A stretch of DNA of 64,000 nt from an uncultured Draconibacterium sp. (GCF_963677575.1 NZ_OY782038.1:1612001-1676000); one strand, 5' to 3'. Shown: positions 51,229 to 61,060, numbered from the stretch's first letter. Program-made: numbers and translations. Notes: a model not told the origin generated them from the sequence alone.

Positions 51229-52224
51229 ATGTTTGAAGGATTGACATTTAAAAACCCTGAGCTGTTCCACATTTTATGGATACTCATTCCCATGGTAGCG
51301 TGGTATGTGTTCAGGCAGAAAAAAAATACCGCAAGCATCCAGGTTTCATCCACTGCTTCGGTAATAAAAGCCCCAAAAACGATTCGGCATTATTTGCGCC
51401 ATTTGGTATTTATATGCCTGCTTATCGCTATCAGTTTTTTTGTGGTTGTTTTGGCTCGTCCGCAATCGTCGAGAAACTGGGAGAAAAGTGAAACAGAAGG
51501 AATCGACATTGTTATCGCACTCGATATTTCAAGTTCGATGCTGGCACAAGATTTCTCGCCCGATCGATTGGAGGCGGCAAAAAATGTAGCTATGGAATTT
51601 ATTTCGGGACGGGAATACGACCGCATGGGACTCGTGGTTTTTGCCGGCGAAGCTTTTACGCAATGTCCGTTAACTACCGACCGTGCCGTGTTGCTCAACC
51701 TGTTTAAAGATATTGAAAGCGGCATGATAGAAGATGGAACAGCGATTGGAAACGGACTGGCAACATCGGTTGCACGTTTAAAAGACAGCGAAGCTATCAG
51801 CCGCGTGGTAATTCTGCTTACCGACGGAGAAAATAACCGCGGGGAGGTGGCTCCGGTAACAGCTGCCGAAATTGCCAAAACATTCGGCATTCGTGTCTAT
51901 ACCGTTGGTGTGGGAAGCATCGGAACGGCGCCCTACCCTGTGCAAACACAGTTTGGCGTTCAGTTGCGCGATATGCCCGTTAAAATTGACGAAGAAACGC
52001 TGCAGGAAATATCGTCGCTTACCGATGGTCAGTATTTTAGAGCAACCAGCAATACCAAGCTGGAAGAGATTTATAAAGAAATTGATGCATTGGAAAAATC
52101 GAAAATTGAAGTGCGCGAATTCAGCCGCAAGTCGGAAGAATTTATGCCTTTTGCCTTGCTTGGGGCACTGTTTTTGATTGTGAGTTTATTCCTGCGTTTA
52201 ACTATATTTAGAAGTATCCCATAA
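51229..52224 (+). CDS. batA: Aerotolerance protein BatA (VWA domain)
   Basis: A 331-residue membrane protein with N-terminal helices (about 5-25 and 55-77), a VWA domain (about 85-280) with the MIDAS motif ALDISSSM, and a C-terminal helix (about 305-325). The Bat proteins were named for aerotolerance in Bacteroides fragilis. They probably act at the periplasmic side in stress survival, with MoxR as chaperone. batB follows 12 bases downstream. Confidence 0.94.
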   Translation: MFEGLTFKNPELFHILWILIPMVAWYVFRQKKNTASIQVSSTASVIKAPKTIRHYLRHLVFICLLIAISFFVVVLARPQSSRNWEKSETEGIDIVIALDISSSMLAQDFSPDRLEAAKNVAMEFISGREYDRMGLVVFAGEAFTQCPLTTDRAVLLNLFKDIESGMIEDGTAIGNGLATSVARLKDSEAISRVVILLTDGENNRGEVAPVTAAEIAKTFGIRVYTVGVGSIGTAPYPVQTQFGVQLRDMPVKIDEETLQEISSLTDGQYFRATSNTKLEEIYKEIDALEKSKIEVREFSRKSEEFMPFALLGALFLIVSLFLRLTIFRSIP

Positions 52225-52236
52225 AAAGATAGAAGG

Positions 52237-53268
52237 ATGGAAATGTTTAGGTTTGCAAATATCGAATACTTATGGGGATTGCTAATAATTCCGCTGTTGG
52301 CCTTGTTTTTTGCCTGGTCGCGTATTTCGCGCCGCCGTGCATTAAAGAAATTTGGCCAGCAGGAGATTCTGGGCCAACTGATGCCTTACAGCTCAGGTAA
52401 CCGCCCGGTGGTTAAGTTTATCATTCTTATGCTGGCTCTGGCATTCTTTATTGTTGGAATTGCCCGCCCGCAGTTCGGATCGAAATTAAAAACCGAAAAA
52501 CGCGAAGGTGTTGAACTGATGATTGCGCTGGACGTGTCGAACAGTATGATGGCCGAAGATATTCAGCCCAACCGTTTGGAACGGGCAAAAAGAGCAATTT
52601 CGCGCCTGATAGACCGTTTAAAAGATGACAAGATTGGATTGATTGTTTTTGCCGGTGATGCTTACACGCAGCTGCCAATTACCACCGATTACAATTCAGC
52701 CAAACTGTTTTTGAATTCGGTGAATACGCAAATCGTTCCGAAACAGGGAACGGCAATTGGAGCGGCCATCGATTTGGCACGAAAATCGTTTACGCCCAAC
52801 GGCGAGGCTAACAAGGCTATAATTATTATCACCGATGGCGAAAACCACGAAGATGACGCATTGGCATCGGCCAAAGCCGCGTTGGATGAAGGTGCCATTG
52901 TACACACCATTGGAATGGGATTACCTTCAGGATCGCCGATTCCGGTGTTTCGCAACGGACAAACCGATTATTTGAAAGACCGCGACGGAAATGTGGTAGT
53001 AACAAAGTTGAATGAACAAATGCTGGAGCAAATTGCTGCTACCGGTGGAGGAATTTATGTACGTGCAAACAATGCACAAGTGGGATTAAACGCTTTGTTC
53101 GACGAAATAAATAAAATGGAAAAGCAGGAAATGGAAACGCGCACTTATTCGGAGTACGACGACCAGTTCCAGTATTTCTTTGCTGTAGGATTGTTTTTGT
53201 TGTTGCTGGAATTCGTAATTCTTGAACGCAAAAACAAGTATTTGAAGCGAATAAAACTGTTTGGATAA
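52237..53268 (+). CDS. batB: Aerotolerance protein BatB (VWA domain)
   Basis: A 343-residue membrane protein similar in layout to BatA: N-terminal helices (about 8-28 and 58-78), a VWA domain with MIDAS ALDVSNSM (about 95) and TDGENHEDDA, and a C-terminal helix (about 310-330). Tandem batA-batB with VWA domains of this kind is the hallmark of the operon. Confidence 0.94.
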   Translation: MEMFRFANIEYLWGLLIIPLLALFFAWSRISRRRALKKFGQQEILGQLMPYSSGNRPVVKFIILMLALAFFIVGIARPQFGSKLKTEKREGVELMIALDVSNSMMAEDIQPNRLERAKRAISRLIDRLKDDKIGLIVFAGDAYTQLPITTDYNSAKLFLNSVNTQIVPKQGTAIGAAIDLARKSFTPNGEANKAIIIITDGENHEDDALASAKAALDEGAIVHTIGMGLPSGSPIPVFRNGQTDYLKDRDGNVVVTKLNEQMLEQIAATGGGIYVRANNAQVGLNALFDEINKMEKQEMETRTYSEYDDQFQYFFAVGLFLLLLEFVILERKNKYLKRIKLFG

Positions 53269-53327
53269 AAGATGGAAGAAGGAAGCACGAAGTTGGAAGA
53301 AACCGAGTGACCAATGACAATTGACTA
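53269..53327. repeat. Modular short-repeat spacer between batB and batC
   Basis: Words GATGGAAGAAGGAAGC / GAAGTTGGAAGAAACC and CAATGACAATTGACTAATGA repeat with small changes. The batB stop precedes it, and an ATG inside the last word starts batC. Confidence 0.55.
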
Positions 53328-54176
53328 ATGACAAAAATGATGAGACGAATATATTTCATACTATTTCTGCTTACGATTTCGGGGATTGTTTTCGGGCAAA
53401 ACGAACGGAAATTTGTACGTAACGGAAACAAACTGTTTATGGAAGCCGTGCGCGACACCATGAAAGTTGACACCGTGAAATACAGCAATGCAGAAACCGA
53501 ATACCGCAAGGCATTGGAAAAACGCCCTGAAGATGTAAAGTGGAATTATAACCTGGCCGATGCTTTGTATAAGCAGCAAAAATTCGAGGATGCCGAAGGA
53601 AAATTCTCAGAGCTGGCCGAGAAAATGGAAAATCCGGTTGAGCGTGCACGCGTTAACCACAACCTGGGGAATACACAGCTGATGCAGGAGAAACTGGATG
53701 AAAGTATCGAGTCGTACAAAAAAGCATTGCGCGAAAATCCCAATGACCCGGAAACAAAATACAACCTGGCTTATGCACAAATGCTGAAAAAGAAAAAAGA
53801 GCAGCAACAAAATAAAAATCAGGATCAAAACAAGGATCAAAACAAGGATCAGAATAAAGACAAGAATAAGGACCAGAATAAAGATCAAAATAAAGATAAA
53901 AACGATCAGAATAAGGATCAACAAGACAAAAACAAAAACCAGAACAAGGATCAACAGGATCAGAATAAGGATCAGAATCAGCAAAATAAAGATCAGCAAC
54001 AGAACCAAGATAAAAATAAGGACCAGCAGCAACAACCTCAGCAAAATAAAATCTCGAAACAGGACGCTGAGCAACTGTTGCAGGCCTTGCAAAACGACGA
54101 ACGCGACATTCAGGATAAGGTAAAAAAAGCGAAAGCTGCCAAAGCCAAACGTACGCGTTCGGAAAAAGAATGGTAG
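53328..54176 (+). CDS. batC: TPR protein BatC with Asn/Lys/Asp/Gln-rich repeats
   Basis: A 282-residue protein with a signal peptide (about 1-21), TPR repeats (about 40-155; TEYRKALEKRPEDVKWNYNLADALY and SIESYKKALRENPNDPETKYNLAYA) and a low-complexity region (about 160-255) built from NKDQ, NKDKN and QQDKN words, encoded at about 53810-54050. A short basic helix closes it. TPRs suggest a protein-protein role with BatA/BatB in the periplasm. The start at 53328 gives a 59-base gap; the ATG at 53337 is an alternative. Confidence 0.9.
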   Translation: MTKMMRRIYFILFLLTISGIVFGQNERKFVRNGNKLFMEAVRDTMKVDTVKYSNAETEYRKALEKRPEDVKWNYNLADALYKQQKFEDAEGKFSELAEKMENPVERARVNHNLGNTQLMQEKLDESIESYKKALRENPNDPETKYNLAYAQMLKKKKEQQQNKNQDQNKDQNKDQNKDKNKDQNKDQNKDKNDQNKDQQDKNKNQNKDQQDQNKDQNQQNKDQQQNQDKNKDQQQQPQQNKISKQDAEQLLQALQNDERDIQDKVKKAKAAKAKRTRSEKEW

Positions 54177-54280
54177 AAAAAACGATTAAGGATAAAGGAT
54201 TAAAGATTAATTATTAGGGATTAATCGGATACAAAAAGAAGCAATTGAACAAAAACAATAATTTTGTAGGCTTTGATACA
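54177..54280. repeat. Modular short-repeat spacer between batC and batD
   Basis: Words CGATTAAGGATAAAGGATTAA / AGATTAA / GGGATTAA repeat. They are the opposite-strand counterpart of the TTAATCC block at 2391-2533. Confidence 0.6.
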
Positions 54281-56107
54281 ATGATGAAGAAACTGGTAAT
54301 ATATATTTTTCTTTTTTGCGCGGCGATTGCAGCACGGGCCGAACAAACCCGTTTTACCATGTCGGCACCTAGCGCCGTTGAAATGGGACAACAATTCAGG
54401 CTTAGCTTCCAACTTAACGACAGGGGAACAAATTTGCAGCTTCCTCCGGGATTAAGCGACAATTTCCAGATTTTGATGGGGCCAAGTACGGGGCAGTCAA
54501 CAAGCATTCAAACCATTAATGGGAAAACGACTTCGGAAGTAACGTTTTCGTACACCTATATTTTACGGGCCAAAGCGGAGGGAAATTTCGAAATTCGCCC
54601 GGGATCGATAGAAGTGAATGGAAAAGTTTTCGAATCTAATTCTTTGTCTATACAGGTGGTAAAAGCGCAAGCTCAACCCAGCCAATCGCAGGGAGGTGTA
54701 ACGCAGCCACAGCAAGGCGCATCGCAAAATGTGGAGCTCGACAAAGACAACCTTTTTGTGCGTGTTGATTTAAGCAAACGCAATGTTTACCGCGGAGAGC
54801 AAATTATTGCCACCGTTAAATTGTACGTAAACCCGAATGTACCCATTCATGGTTTCGATGAAGTAAACCTGCCTACTTACGAAGGTTTTTACACCCAGGA
54901 CATCGATATTCCGCAGCAGATTAATTTCACCCGCGAGGTGTACAACGATAAAATTTATCAGGTTGGTATATTAAAAAAGACCATCCTTTTCCCACAACAA
55001 AACGGGCGGTTAACAATCGAGCCGTTCAGTATGGCACTGCTGATCCGCCAGCGGGTAAAAGCACGTAGTTTCTTCGACGATTTTTTCGACAATTACCGCA
55101 CCGTAAAAGCGCGTGTTAGCAGCGATGCTGTTTCGGTAAATGTAAAAGACCTGCCAACCGAGCCGGCCAACTTCATGGGCGGTGTGGGTAATTTTAATGT
55201 GTCGTCGGAAATTAGCAGTACCAATGTTACCACCAACGACGCAGTTACACTTACCATGAAAGTATCGGGTAACGGAAATATCCGTTTGGTACGTTCTCCG
55301 GAACTGGATCTGCCAAGCGATTTTGAAGTGTACGACCCGCGTGCAACCGACAATGTACAAGCCAACGACAACGGCGTTTCGGGAAATAAAACTATTGAGT
55401 ACCTCTTCCAGCCTCGTTTTGAAGGCGAATATGAAATTCCGCCGATCAAGTTTGCCTACTTTAATCCTTCATCAGGAAAATATGTAACCAAATCAACCGA
55501 TGCTTATACGCTGCACGTTGAAAAAGGAACGGAAGAGCAATCGACAACTGTTATCAGTTCGCGACGTAAAGAAGACCTGCAATTGATCGGACAGGATATT
55601 CGTTTCATCAAGCAAGGTAAACCGATGTTACAGGTGAAAGGACATACTTTTTACGGAAGCACCATCTTTTATTTAATCTACCTGATTACTGCCGTGCTGT
55701 TTGTGATCTTGTATTTCGTGTATCGTAAAAAAGCCCGCGAAAACGCCAACATTGCGCTGGTACGTAATAAAAAGGCCAACCGAGTGGCTGTAAAACGTTT
55801 AAAAGCGGCTGCCGGTTATATGAAACAAAACAACAACGAAGCATTCCACGAAGCGATTCTAAAAGCGTTCTGGGGCTACCTGAGCGACAAACTTGGAATT
55901 CCGGTTGCCGACCTGAACCGCGAAACAGCAGTGGCAAAACTTACCGATCGAAATGTGGCTGAAGAAGTGATCAAAGACTTTGAAGAAGTTGTTGACCAGT
56001 GCGAATTTGCACGTTATGCTCCATCCGGAGGATCAGAAGCACGTCATGATTTGTATAAGAAGGCTGAGCAAACAATGAGCCGTTTTGAAAAACAAATTAA
56101 ACGCTAG
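54281..56107 (+). CDS. batD: Aerotolerance protein BatD
   Basis: A 608-residue protein starting at the ATG at 54281 (MMKKLVIYIF). It has a signal peptide (about 1-20), a long periplasmic beta-rich region (about 25-460) with repeated Ig-like pattern, one transmembrane helix (about 465-490) and a cytoplasmic helical tail (about 495-608) resembling that of the protein at 50227. The gene ends 4 bases before batE starts. A TTG-started extension at 54245 is rejected because it precedes the signal peptide. Confidence 0.92.
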   Translation: MMKKLVIYIFLFCAAIAARAEQTRFTMSAPSAVEMGQQFRLSFQLNDRGTNLQLPPGLSDNFQILMGPSTGQSTSIQTINGKTTSEVTFSYTYILRAKAEGNFEIRPGSIEVNGKVFESNSLSIQVVKAQAQPSQSQGGVTQPQQGASQNVELDKDNLFVRVDLSKRNVYRGEQIIATVKLYVNPNVPIHGFDEVNLPTYEGFYTQDIDIPQQINFTREVYNDKIYQVGILKKTILFPQQNGRLTIEPFSMALLIRQRVKARSFFDDFFDNYRTVKARVSSDAVSVNVKDLPTEPANFMGGVGNFNVSSEISSTNVTTNDAVTLTMKVSGNGNIRLVRSPELDLPSDFEVYDPRATDNVQANDNGVSGNKTIEYLFQPRFEGEYEIPPIKFAYFNPSSGKYVTKSTDAYTLHVEKGTEEQSTTVISSRRKEDLQLIGQDIRFIKQGKPMLQVKGHTFYGSTIFYLIYLITAVLFVILYFVYRKKARENANIALVRNKKANRVAVKRLKAAAGYMKQNNNEAFHEAILKAFWGYLSDKLGIPVADLNRETAVAKLTDRNVAEEVIKDFEEVVDQCEFARYAPSGGSEARHDLYKKAEQTMSRFEKQIKR

Positions 56108-56111
56108 AACA

Positions 56112-56867
56112 ATGAAAAGGATATTAATATTCATACTACTTATAGCTCCGTTTTTTGTGTTCGCACAAGAAACAAATGAGCAACTTTGGGAGAAAGCGAA
56201 CGCTTATTATACCACCGAAGAATACCAGCAAGCCCTATCTGCTTACGAGCAAATTTTAGCTACCGGAGAAGAATCGGCAAAGGTATATTTCAACCTGGGA
56301 AATGCCTACTTTAAAACCGGCGACATCAACAATGCCATTTTAAATTACGAACGCGCCAAAGTACTGGCGCCGCACGACGAAGACATTGCATTCAACCTGC
56401 AGGTTGCCAACCAGTATGTTGTTACACAAATTGAAGAATTGCCAAAACCGTTTTTCCTGCGTTGGAAAGATTCGGTGATAAACAAATACCCAACCGATAC
56501 CTGGGCATACATAAGTATTGGCTCGTTTGTATTGTTCCTACTGCTGTTAGGTGCGTTTTTCTTTAGCAAAACAGTTGCCGTAAAACGCCTCTCGTTTTGG
56601 ATAGGTATTTTCGCCGTCCTTTTGTCGGCGTTTGCGGTCTCACATGCTGCACAACAAAAGGCAAGGATCAATAACCGAAACACCGCTATCGTTTTTTGCC
56701 CCCGTGTTACGGTAAAAAGTTCGCCAAGCGAAACCGGCACCGACTTGTTCCTGATCTATGAAGGATTAAAACTGGAAATTACCGATCAGCTCGACAGCTG
56801 GACCGAAATAAAACTGGCCGACGGTAACCAGGGATGGCTCCCCGATTCTTGTATTGTACGAATCTAA
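56112..56867 (+). CDS. batE: Aerotolerance protein BatE (TPR plus SH3-like)
   Basis: A 251-residue protein starting at the ATG at 56112 (MKRILIFILL). It has a signal peptide (about 1-18), TPR repeats (about 22-100; YYTTEEYQQALSAYEQILATG, VYFNLGNAYFKTGD), two hydrophobic helices (about 130-155 and 160-180), and a C-terminal SH3-like domain (about 192-251; RVTVKSSPSETGTDLFLIYEG). It is the last gene of the operon. A weak hairpin at 56878-56896 follows. Confidence 0.93.
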   Translation: MKRILIFILLIAPFFVFAQETNEQLWEKANAYYTTEEYQQALSAYEQILATGEESAKVYFNLGNAYFKTGDINNAILNYERAKVLAPHDEDIAFNLQVANQYVVTQIEELPKPFFLRWKDSVINKYPTDTWAYISIGSFVLFLLLLGAFFFSKTVAVKRLSFWIGIFAVLLSAFAVSHAAQQKARINNRNTAIVFCPRVTVKSSPSETGTDLFLIYEGLKLEITDQLDSWTEIKLADGNQGWLPDSCIVRI

Positions 56868-57404
56868 ATCCACAAAATCAAATCCAGCGGATTTGAATAT
56901 TTCAAAGAGCATGTTGTACGAAAAAGATTATGCTCTAAATCTATCGTCAGGCAGGCGGTTGGAGTCATATATTGAGCTATTAGCTGATTTTCTTAATTTA
57001 CCTAGTTATACATCAACCGTTCCGGGATCCGGAATCCCGATCGCTATAATCAGCTCTAAGCTAGCCTTTAAGCGCATTCAGCAACATGTTTCATAACATA
57101 ACACATTCGGAATTTTACCTACGAAACAAGACCGACAACTAAAACACTGGATATCAATTCATAACAATTCACTTATCGCATTATTACGACGCATTGATAT
57201 ATATCAAATCCCCGCGGCTCTGTTGTGTGATTAAAATTACAAATAGAAAACTTATATTATGGTTTATTTATATACGGCATTTATCGATATGAGTGAACTG
57301 TAATAGTAAATTTCTATAGGAAATCAGTCAACTTTTCACGATATTTATTGTTAGTAAAAGCGACAAATAATACGCCGACAATATTCAAAAAAACTAAATT
57401 TCTT
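56868..57404. other. Gene-free spacer with candidate FNR/CRP-type site
   Basis: 537 bp. A small hairpin TCAAATCC-AGC-GGATTTGA (56878-56896) follows batE. A CRP/FNR-type palindrome is at 57195-57208. An 80-codon open frame overlapping the batE end has no support. Confidence 0.6.
57195..57208. promoter_or_regulatory. FNR/CRP-type palindrome upstream of aconitase
   Basis: TTGAT-ATAT-ATCAA is a perfect match to the CRP/FNR-family form TTGATnnnnATCAA, about 200 bases before the aconitase start. It suggests redox or oxygen control of the TCA block. Confidence 0.5.
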
Positions 57405-59666
57405 ATGTTTGATTTAGACCTAGTAAAAAAAGTGTATTCAGAACTTCCCGGCAAGGTAGAAAAAGCCAAAGGCCTTCTGAATAAACCAATGACGTACGCA
57501 GAAAAAATTCTTTATTCTCACCTGTTTGCAGCGCAGGAATTAGCTGCTTTTAAACGTGGAGCAGATTATGTTGATTTTGCTCCCGACCGTGTAGCCATGC
57601 AGGACGCCACTGCCCAGATGGCATTACTTCAATTTATTAACTCAGGAAAAAAGCGGACAGCCGTTCCGTCAACCGTACATTGCGACCACTTAATTCAGGC
57701 GCAGGTTGAAGGAAAAACCGACCTCTCAGTTTCAAAAAATGCCAATGCCGAGGTATTTAATTTCCTGGAGTCTGTTTCTAACAAATACGGAATTGGCTTC
57801 TGGAAACCCGGAGCAGGTATTATTCACCAGGTAGTCTTGGAAAATTATGCGTTCCCCGGTGGAATGATGATCGGAACCGATTCGCACACTGTTAATGCAG
57901 GCGGACTGGGGATGGTTGCTATTGGAGTTGGTGGTGCCGACGCTGTTGACGTGATGGCAGGAATGGCCTGGGAGCTGAAGATGCCAAAAATGATCGGTGT
58001 AAAACTCACCGGTAAATTAAGTGGCTGGGCGGCTCCAAAAGATGTGATTCTAAAAGTGGCCGGTATTCTTACCGTAAAAGGTGGAACCGGAGCTATTATC
58101 GAATATTTTGGTGAAGGTGCAAAATCGCTTTCAGCAACCGGTAAAGGAACCATTTGTAACATGGGCGCCGAAGTAGGTGCAACCACAAGTATTTTTGCTT
58201 ACGATGAAAGCATGGAGCGTTATTTACGCGCTACAGGTCGTGCAGAAGTGGCAGAACTGGCCAACGGTGTAAAAGAACACCTTGATGCCGATGCCGAAGT
58301 TTATGCAAATCCTGAACAATATTACGACGAGCTGATCGAGATCAATCTTTCAGAACTGGAACCACACGTAAACGGGCCATTTACTCCCGACCGTGCCACT
58401 CCTATCTCGAAAATGAAAGAGGAAGCCGAAGCCAACGGATGGCCAATGGACATTTCTGTGGGATTGATTGGTAGCTGTACCAACTCATCGTACGAAGATA
58501 TTTCGCGCGCTGCATCGATTGCCAAACAAGCTGAAGAAAAAGGTTTGGTAACCCAGGCAGAATTTACCATTACACCGGGATCGGAGCAAGTGCGTTACAC
58601 CATCGAACGCGATGGATTTATTGATACTTTCGAGAAAATTGGCGGAAAAGTATTTGCTAACGCTTGTGGTCCTTGTATCGGTCAGTGGGCACGCCCTGGA
58701 GCAGAAAAGGGAGAGAAAAACACGATTGTACACTCGTTCAACCGCAACTTCTCGAAACGTGCCGACGGTAACCCGAATACCCACGCATTTGTAACATCGC
58801 CCGAGATTGTAACAGCACTGGCAATTGCAGGACGTCTTGATTTTAATCCGGCAACAGATACATTGACCAACAAAAACGGCGAAGAAGTAAAACTCGACCT
58901 TCCAAAAGGAGAAGAACTTCCAAGCAAAGGTTTCGATGTGAAAGATCCGGGATTCCAGGCACCTGCCAAAAACGGATCGAATGTTGAAGTAAATGTTGCT
59001 GAAGACTCAAAACGTCTGCAACTGCTGTATCCATTTGAAGCCTGGGACGGCAACAATATCTCGGGTGCAAAACTATTGATTAAAGCACAGGGAAAATGTA
59101 CCACCGATCACATTTCAATGGCCGGCCCGTGGTTACGTTTTCGTGGTCATCTGGATAATATTTCGAATAACATGCTGATTGGTGCCGTTAACGCGTTTAA
59201 CGAAGAAACCAACAAAGTAAAAAACCAGCTTACCGGCGAATACGATGCAGTTCCTGCGGTACAACGCAATTACAAAGCGTTTGGAATACCTACGGTTGTA
59301 GTTGGCGACCAGAACTACGGAGAAGGATCGTCGCGCGAACATGCCGCCATGGAACCACGCCATTTGGGAGTTAAAGCCGTTATCGTTAAATCGTTTGCAC
59401 GTATCCACGAAACCAACCTGAAAAAGCAGGGAATGTTAGGATTGACATTCGATAACGAAAACGATTACGACCTGATTCAGGAAGACGATGTATTCAACTT
59501 TGTTGATCTGGTAGATTTTGCACCGGACAAACCACTGACTGTTGAAGTTGTTCATGCCGATGGTTCAAAAGACACCATTAAAGTGAACCACACTTACAAT
59601 GATCAACAGATTGAATGGTTCAAAGCAGGATCAGCATTGAATCTTATCAAAAAGCAAAACGCATAA
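57405..59666 (+). CDS. acn: Aconitate hydratase, mitochondrial type
   Basis: A 753-residue enzyme starting at the ATG at 57405 (MFDLDLVKKV). [4Fe-4S] ligands lie in GSCTNSS and ACGPCIGQW. Substrate-binding motifs include GTDSHTVNAGG and EGSSREHAA, and the swivelling C-terminal domain is complete. It converts citrate to isocitrate. The length and the DYVDFAPDRVAMQDATAQM segment fit the mitochondrial-type branch rather than the longer bacterial AcnA (about 890). The next gene, an isocitrate dehydrogenase, follows after a repeat-containing gap. Confidence 0.95.
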   Translation: MFDLDLVKKVYSELPGKVEKAKGLLNKPMTYAEKILYSHLFAAQELAAFKRGADYVDFAPDRVAMQDATAQMALLQFINSGKKRTAVPSTVHCDHLIQAQVEGKTDLSVSKNANAEVFNFLESVSNKYGIGFWKPGAGIIHQVVLENYAFPGGMMIGTDSHTVNAGGLGMVAIGVGGADAVDVMAGMAWELKMPKMIGVKLTGKLSGWAAPKDVILKVAGILTVKGGTGAIIEYFGEGAKSLSATGKGTICNMGAEVGATTSIFAYDESMERYLRATGRAEVAELANGVKEHLDADAEVYANPEQYYDELIEINLSELEPHVNGPFTPDRATPISKMKEEAEANGWPMDISVGLIGSCTNSSYEDISRAASIAKQAEEKGLVTQAEFTITPGSEQVRYTIERDGFIDTFEKIGGKVFANACGPCIGQWARPGAEKGEKNTIVHSFNRNFSKRADGNPNTHAFVTSPEIVTALAIAGRLDFNPATDTLTNKNGEEVKLDLPKGEELPSKGFDVKDPGFQAPAKNGSNVEVNVAEDSKRLQLLYPFEAWDGNNISGAKLLIKAQGKCTTDHISMAGPWLRFRGHLDNISNNMLIGAVNAFNEETNKVKNQLTGEYDAVPAVQRNYKAFGIPTVVVGDQNYGEGSSREHAAMEPRHLGVKAVIVKSFARIHETNLKKQGMLGLTFDNENDYDLIQEDDVFNFVDLVDFAPDKPLTVEVVHADGSKDTIKVNHTYNDQQIEWFKAGSALNLIKKQNA

Positions 59667-59745
59667 GAAGTCTCGCAAAGCCGCGAAGTCGCTAAGAATT
59701 CTACTTGGCGTCTCTGCGCCTTTGCGAGCGATCTTTATTTTATTA
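59667..59745. repeat. CGCAAAG-type imperfect hairpin between acn and icd
   Basis: Left words TCTCGCAAAGCCGCGAAGTC and right words GGCGTCTCTGCGCCTTTGCG form an imperfect inverted repeat. The wording is shared with 22701-22804. Confidence 0.6.
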
Positions 59746-59771
59746 TAACCAGTATATTAATTAATACGACC

Positions 59772-60998
59772 ATGCAGAAGATTAAAGTAAAAAATCCGGT
59801 TGTTGAGCTCGACGGTGATGAAATGACCCGGGTAATTTGGGATTTCATCAAACAAAAATTAATTCTACCCTATCTTGATATCGAATTGAAATATTACGAT
59901 TTGGGAATGGAAAGCCGCGATGCTACCGACGACCAAATTACAATAGACGCAGCCCATGCCATCCAAAAATATGGCGTTGGGGTAAAATGTGCCACCATTA
60001 CTCCCGACGAAGCACGTGTGGAAGAATTCGACCTGAAAAAGATGTGGAAATCGCCAAACGGCACTATCCGTAATATTTTAGGTGGAACTGTATTCCGCGA
60101 GCCAATCATGATTTCGAATATTCCGCGTTTGGTACCGGGTTGGAAACAACCAATTTGTATCGGTCGTCACGCGTTTGGAGACCAGTACCGCGCGACCGAT
60201 TTTCTTACAAAAGGAAAAGGGAAACTTACCATAACATTTACACCTGAAGACGGTAGCGAACCGATTTCACACGAAGTTTTCGATTTTGAAGGAAACGGAC
60301 TGGCAATGGCCATGTACAATACCGATGAATCGATTATTGGGTTTGCACACTCATGTATGAATCAGGCGCTTGACAAAGGATGGCCATTGTACATGTCAAC
60401 AAAAAATACGATCTTAAAAGCCTACGACGGTCGTTTTAAAGACCTTTTCCAGATGGTTTACGAGAATGAGTACCGCGAAAAATTCGAAGCTAAAGGAATT
60501 TGGTACGAGCACCGTTTGATCGACGATATGGTAGCTGCCGCCCTGAAGTGGGAAGGTGGTTTTGTATGGGCTTGTAAAAACTACGACGGCGACGTACAAA
60601 GCGACACCGTAGCACAAGGTTTTGGCTCCTTGGGTTTAATGACCTCAACATTGGTAACTCCTGATGGAAAGACCATGGAAGCCGAAGCAGCTCATGGAAC
60701 GGTAACACGCCACTTCCGTCAGCACCAGCAGGGAAAACCAACATCAACGAATCCAATTGCATCGATTTTTGCCTGGACACGAGGTTTGGCATTCCGTGGA
60801 AAACTGGACGAAAACCAGGAATTGATCGACTTTTCTCATGCATTGGAACAAGTTTGTATTGAAACCGTAGAATCGGGCAAGATGACCAAAGACCTGGCAT
60901 TGATCATTCACGGTAAAGAATTGCAGGAAGTGCACTATTTAACTACTGAGCAGTTTTTGGAAGCGTTGGACGAAAATTTACAAGCCAAGTTGAATTAA
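59772..60998 (+). CDS. icd: Isocitrate dehydrogenase, NADP-type (eukaryotic-like subfamily)
   Basis: A 408-residue enzyme collinear with eukaryotic cytosolic/mitochondrial NADP-IDH. It has ELDGDEMTRVIW at the N-terminus, SPNGTIRNILGGTVFRE for isocitrate, and AAHGTVTRHFRQ, where Arg-His corresponds to the NADP-binding Arg314-His315 pair of human IDH1. So NADP specificity is well supported. It oxidises and decarboxylates isocitrate to 2-oxoglutarate, supplying NADPH. A second, different isocitrate dehydrogenase is encoded 570 bases downstream. Confidence 0.95.
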   Translation: MQKIKVKNPVVELDGDEMTRVIWDFIKQKLILPYLDIELKYYDLGMESRDATDDQITIDAAHAIQKYGVGVKCATITPDEARVEEFDLKKMWKSPNGTIRNILGGTVFREPIMISNIPRLVPGWKQPICIGRHAFGDQYRATDFLTKGKGKLTITFTPEDGSEPISHEVFDFEGNGLAMAMYNTDESIIGFAHSCMNQALDKGWPLYMSTKNTILKAYDGRFKDLFQMVYENEYREKFEAKGIWYEHRLIDDMVAAALKWEGGFVWACKNYDGDVQSDTVAQGFGSLGLMTSTLVTPDGKTMEAEAAHGTVTRHFRQHQQGKPTSTNPIASIFAWTRGLAFRGKLDENQELIDFSHALEQVCIETVESGKMTKDLALIIHGKELQEVHYLTTEQFLEALDENLQAKLN

Positions 60999-61000
60999 GA

Positions 61001-61060
61001 ATATTGCTCGCTGATTGCGCTGATTTACGCAGATTTTAATACTGCCGACATCCGCAAAAC
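61001..61060. repeat. CGCAGAT-type repeat, left copy flanking the GxxExxY gene
   Basis: Begins with the 18-base word ATTGCTCGCTGATTGCGC (61003-61020) followed by TGATTTACGCAGATTTT. The same 18 bases occur at 61489-61506. Confidence 0.8.

Noticed and set aside
53810..54050. CRISPR-like or minisatellite array
   Set aside because: The repeats are in-frame codons of the BatC low-complexity region and have no unique spacers.
56854..57096. 80-codon frame overlapping the end of batE
   Set aside because: It overlaps a real gene and has no signal, motif or regulatory start.
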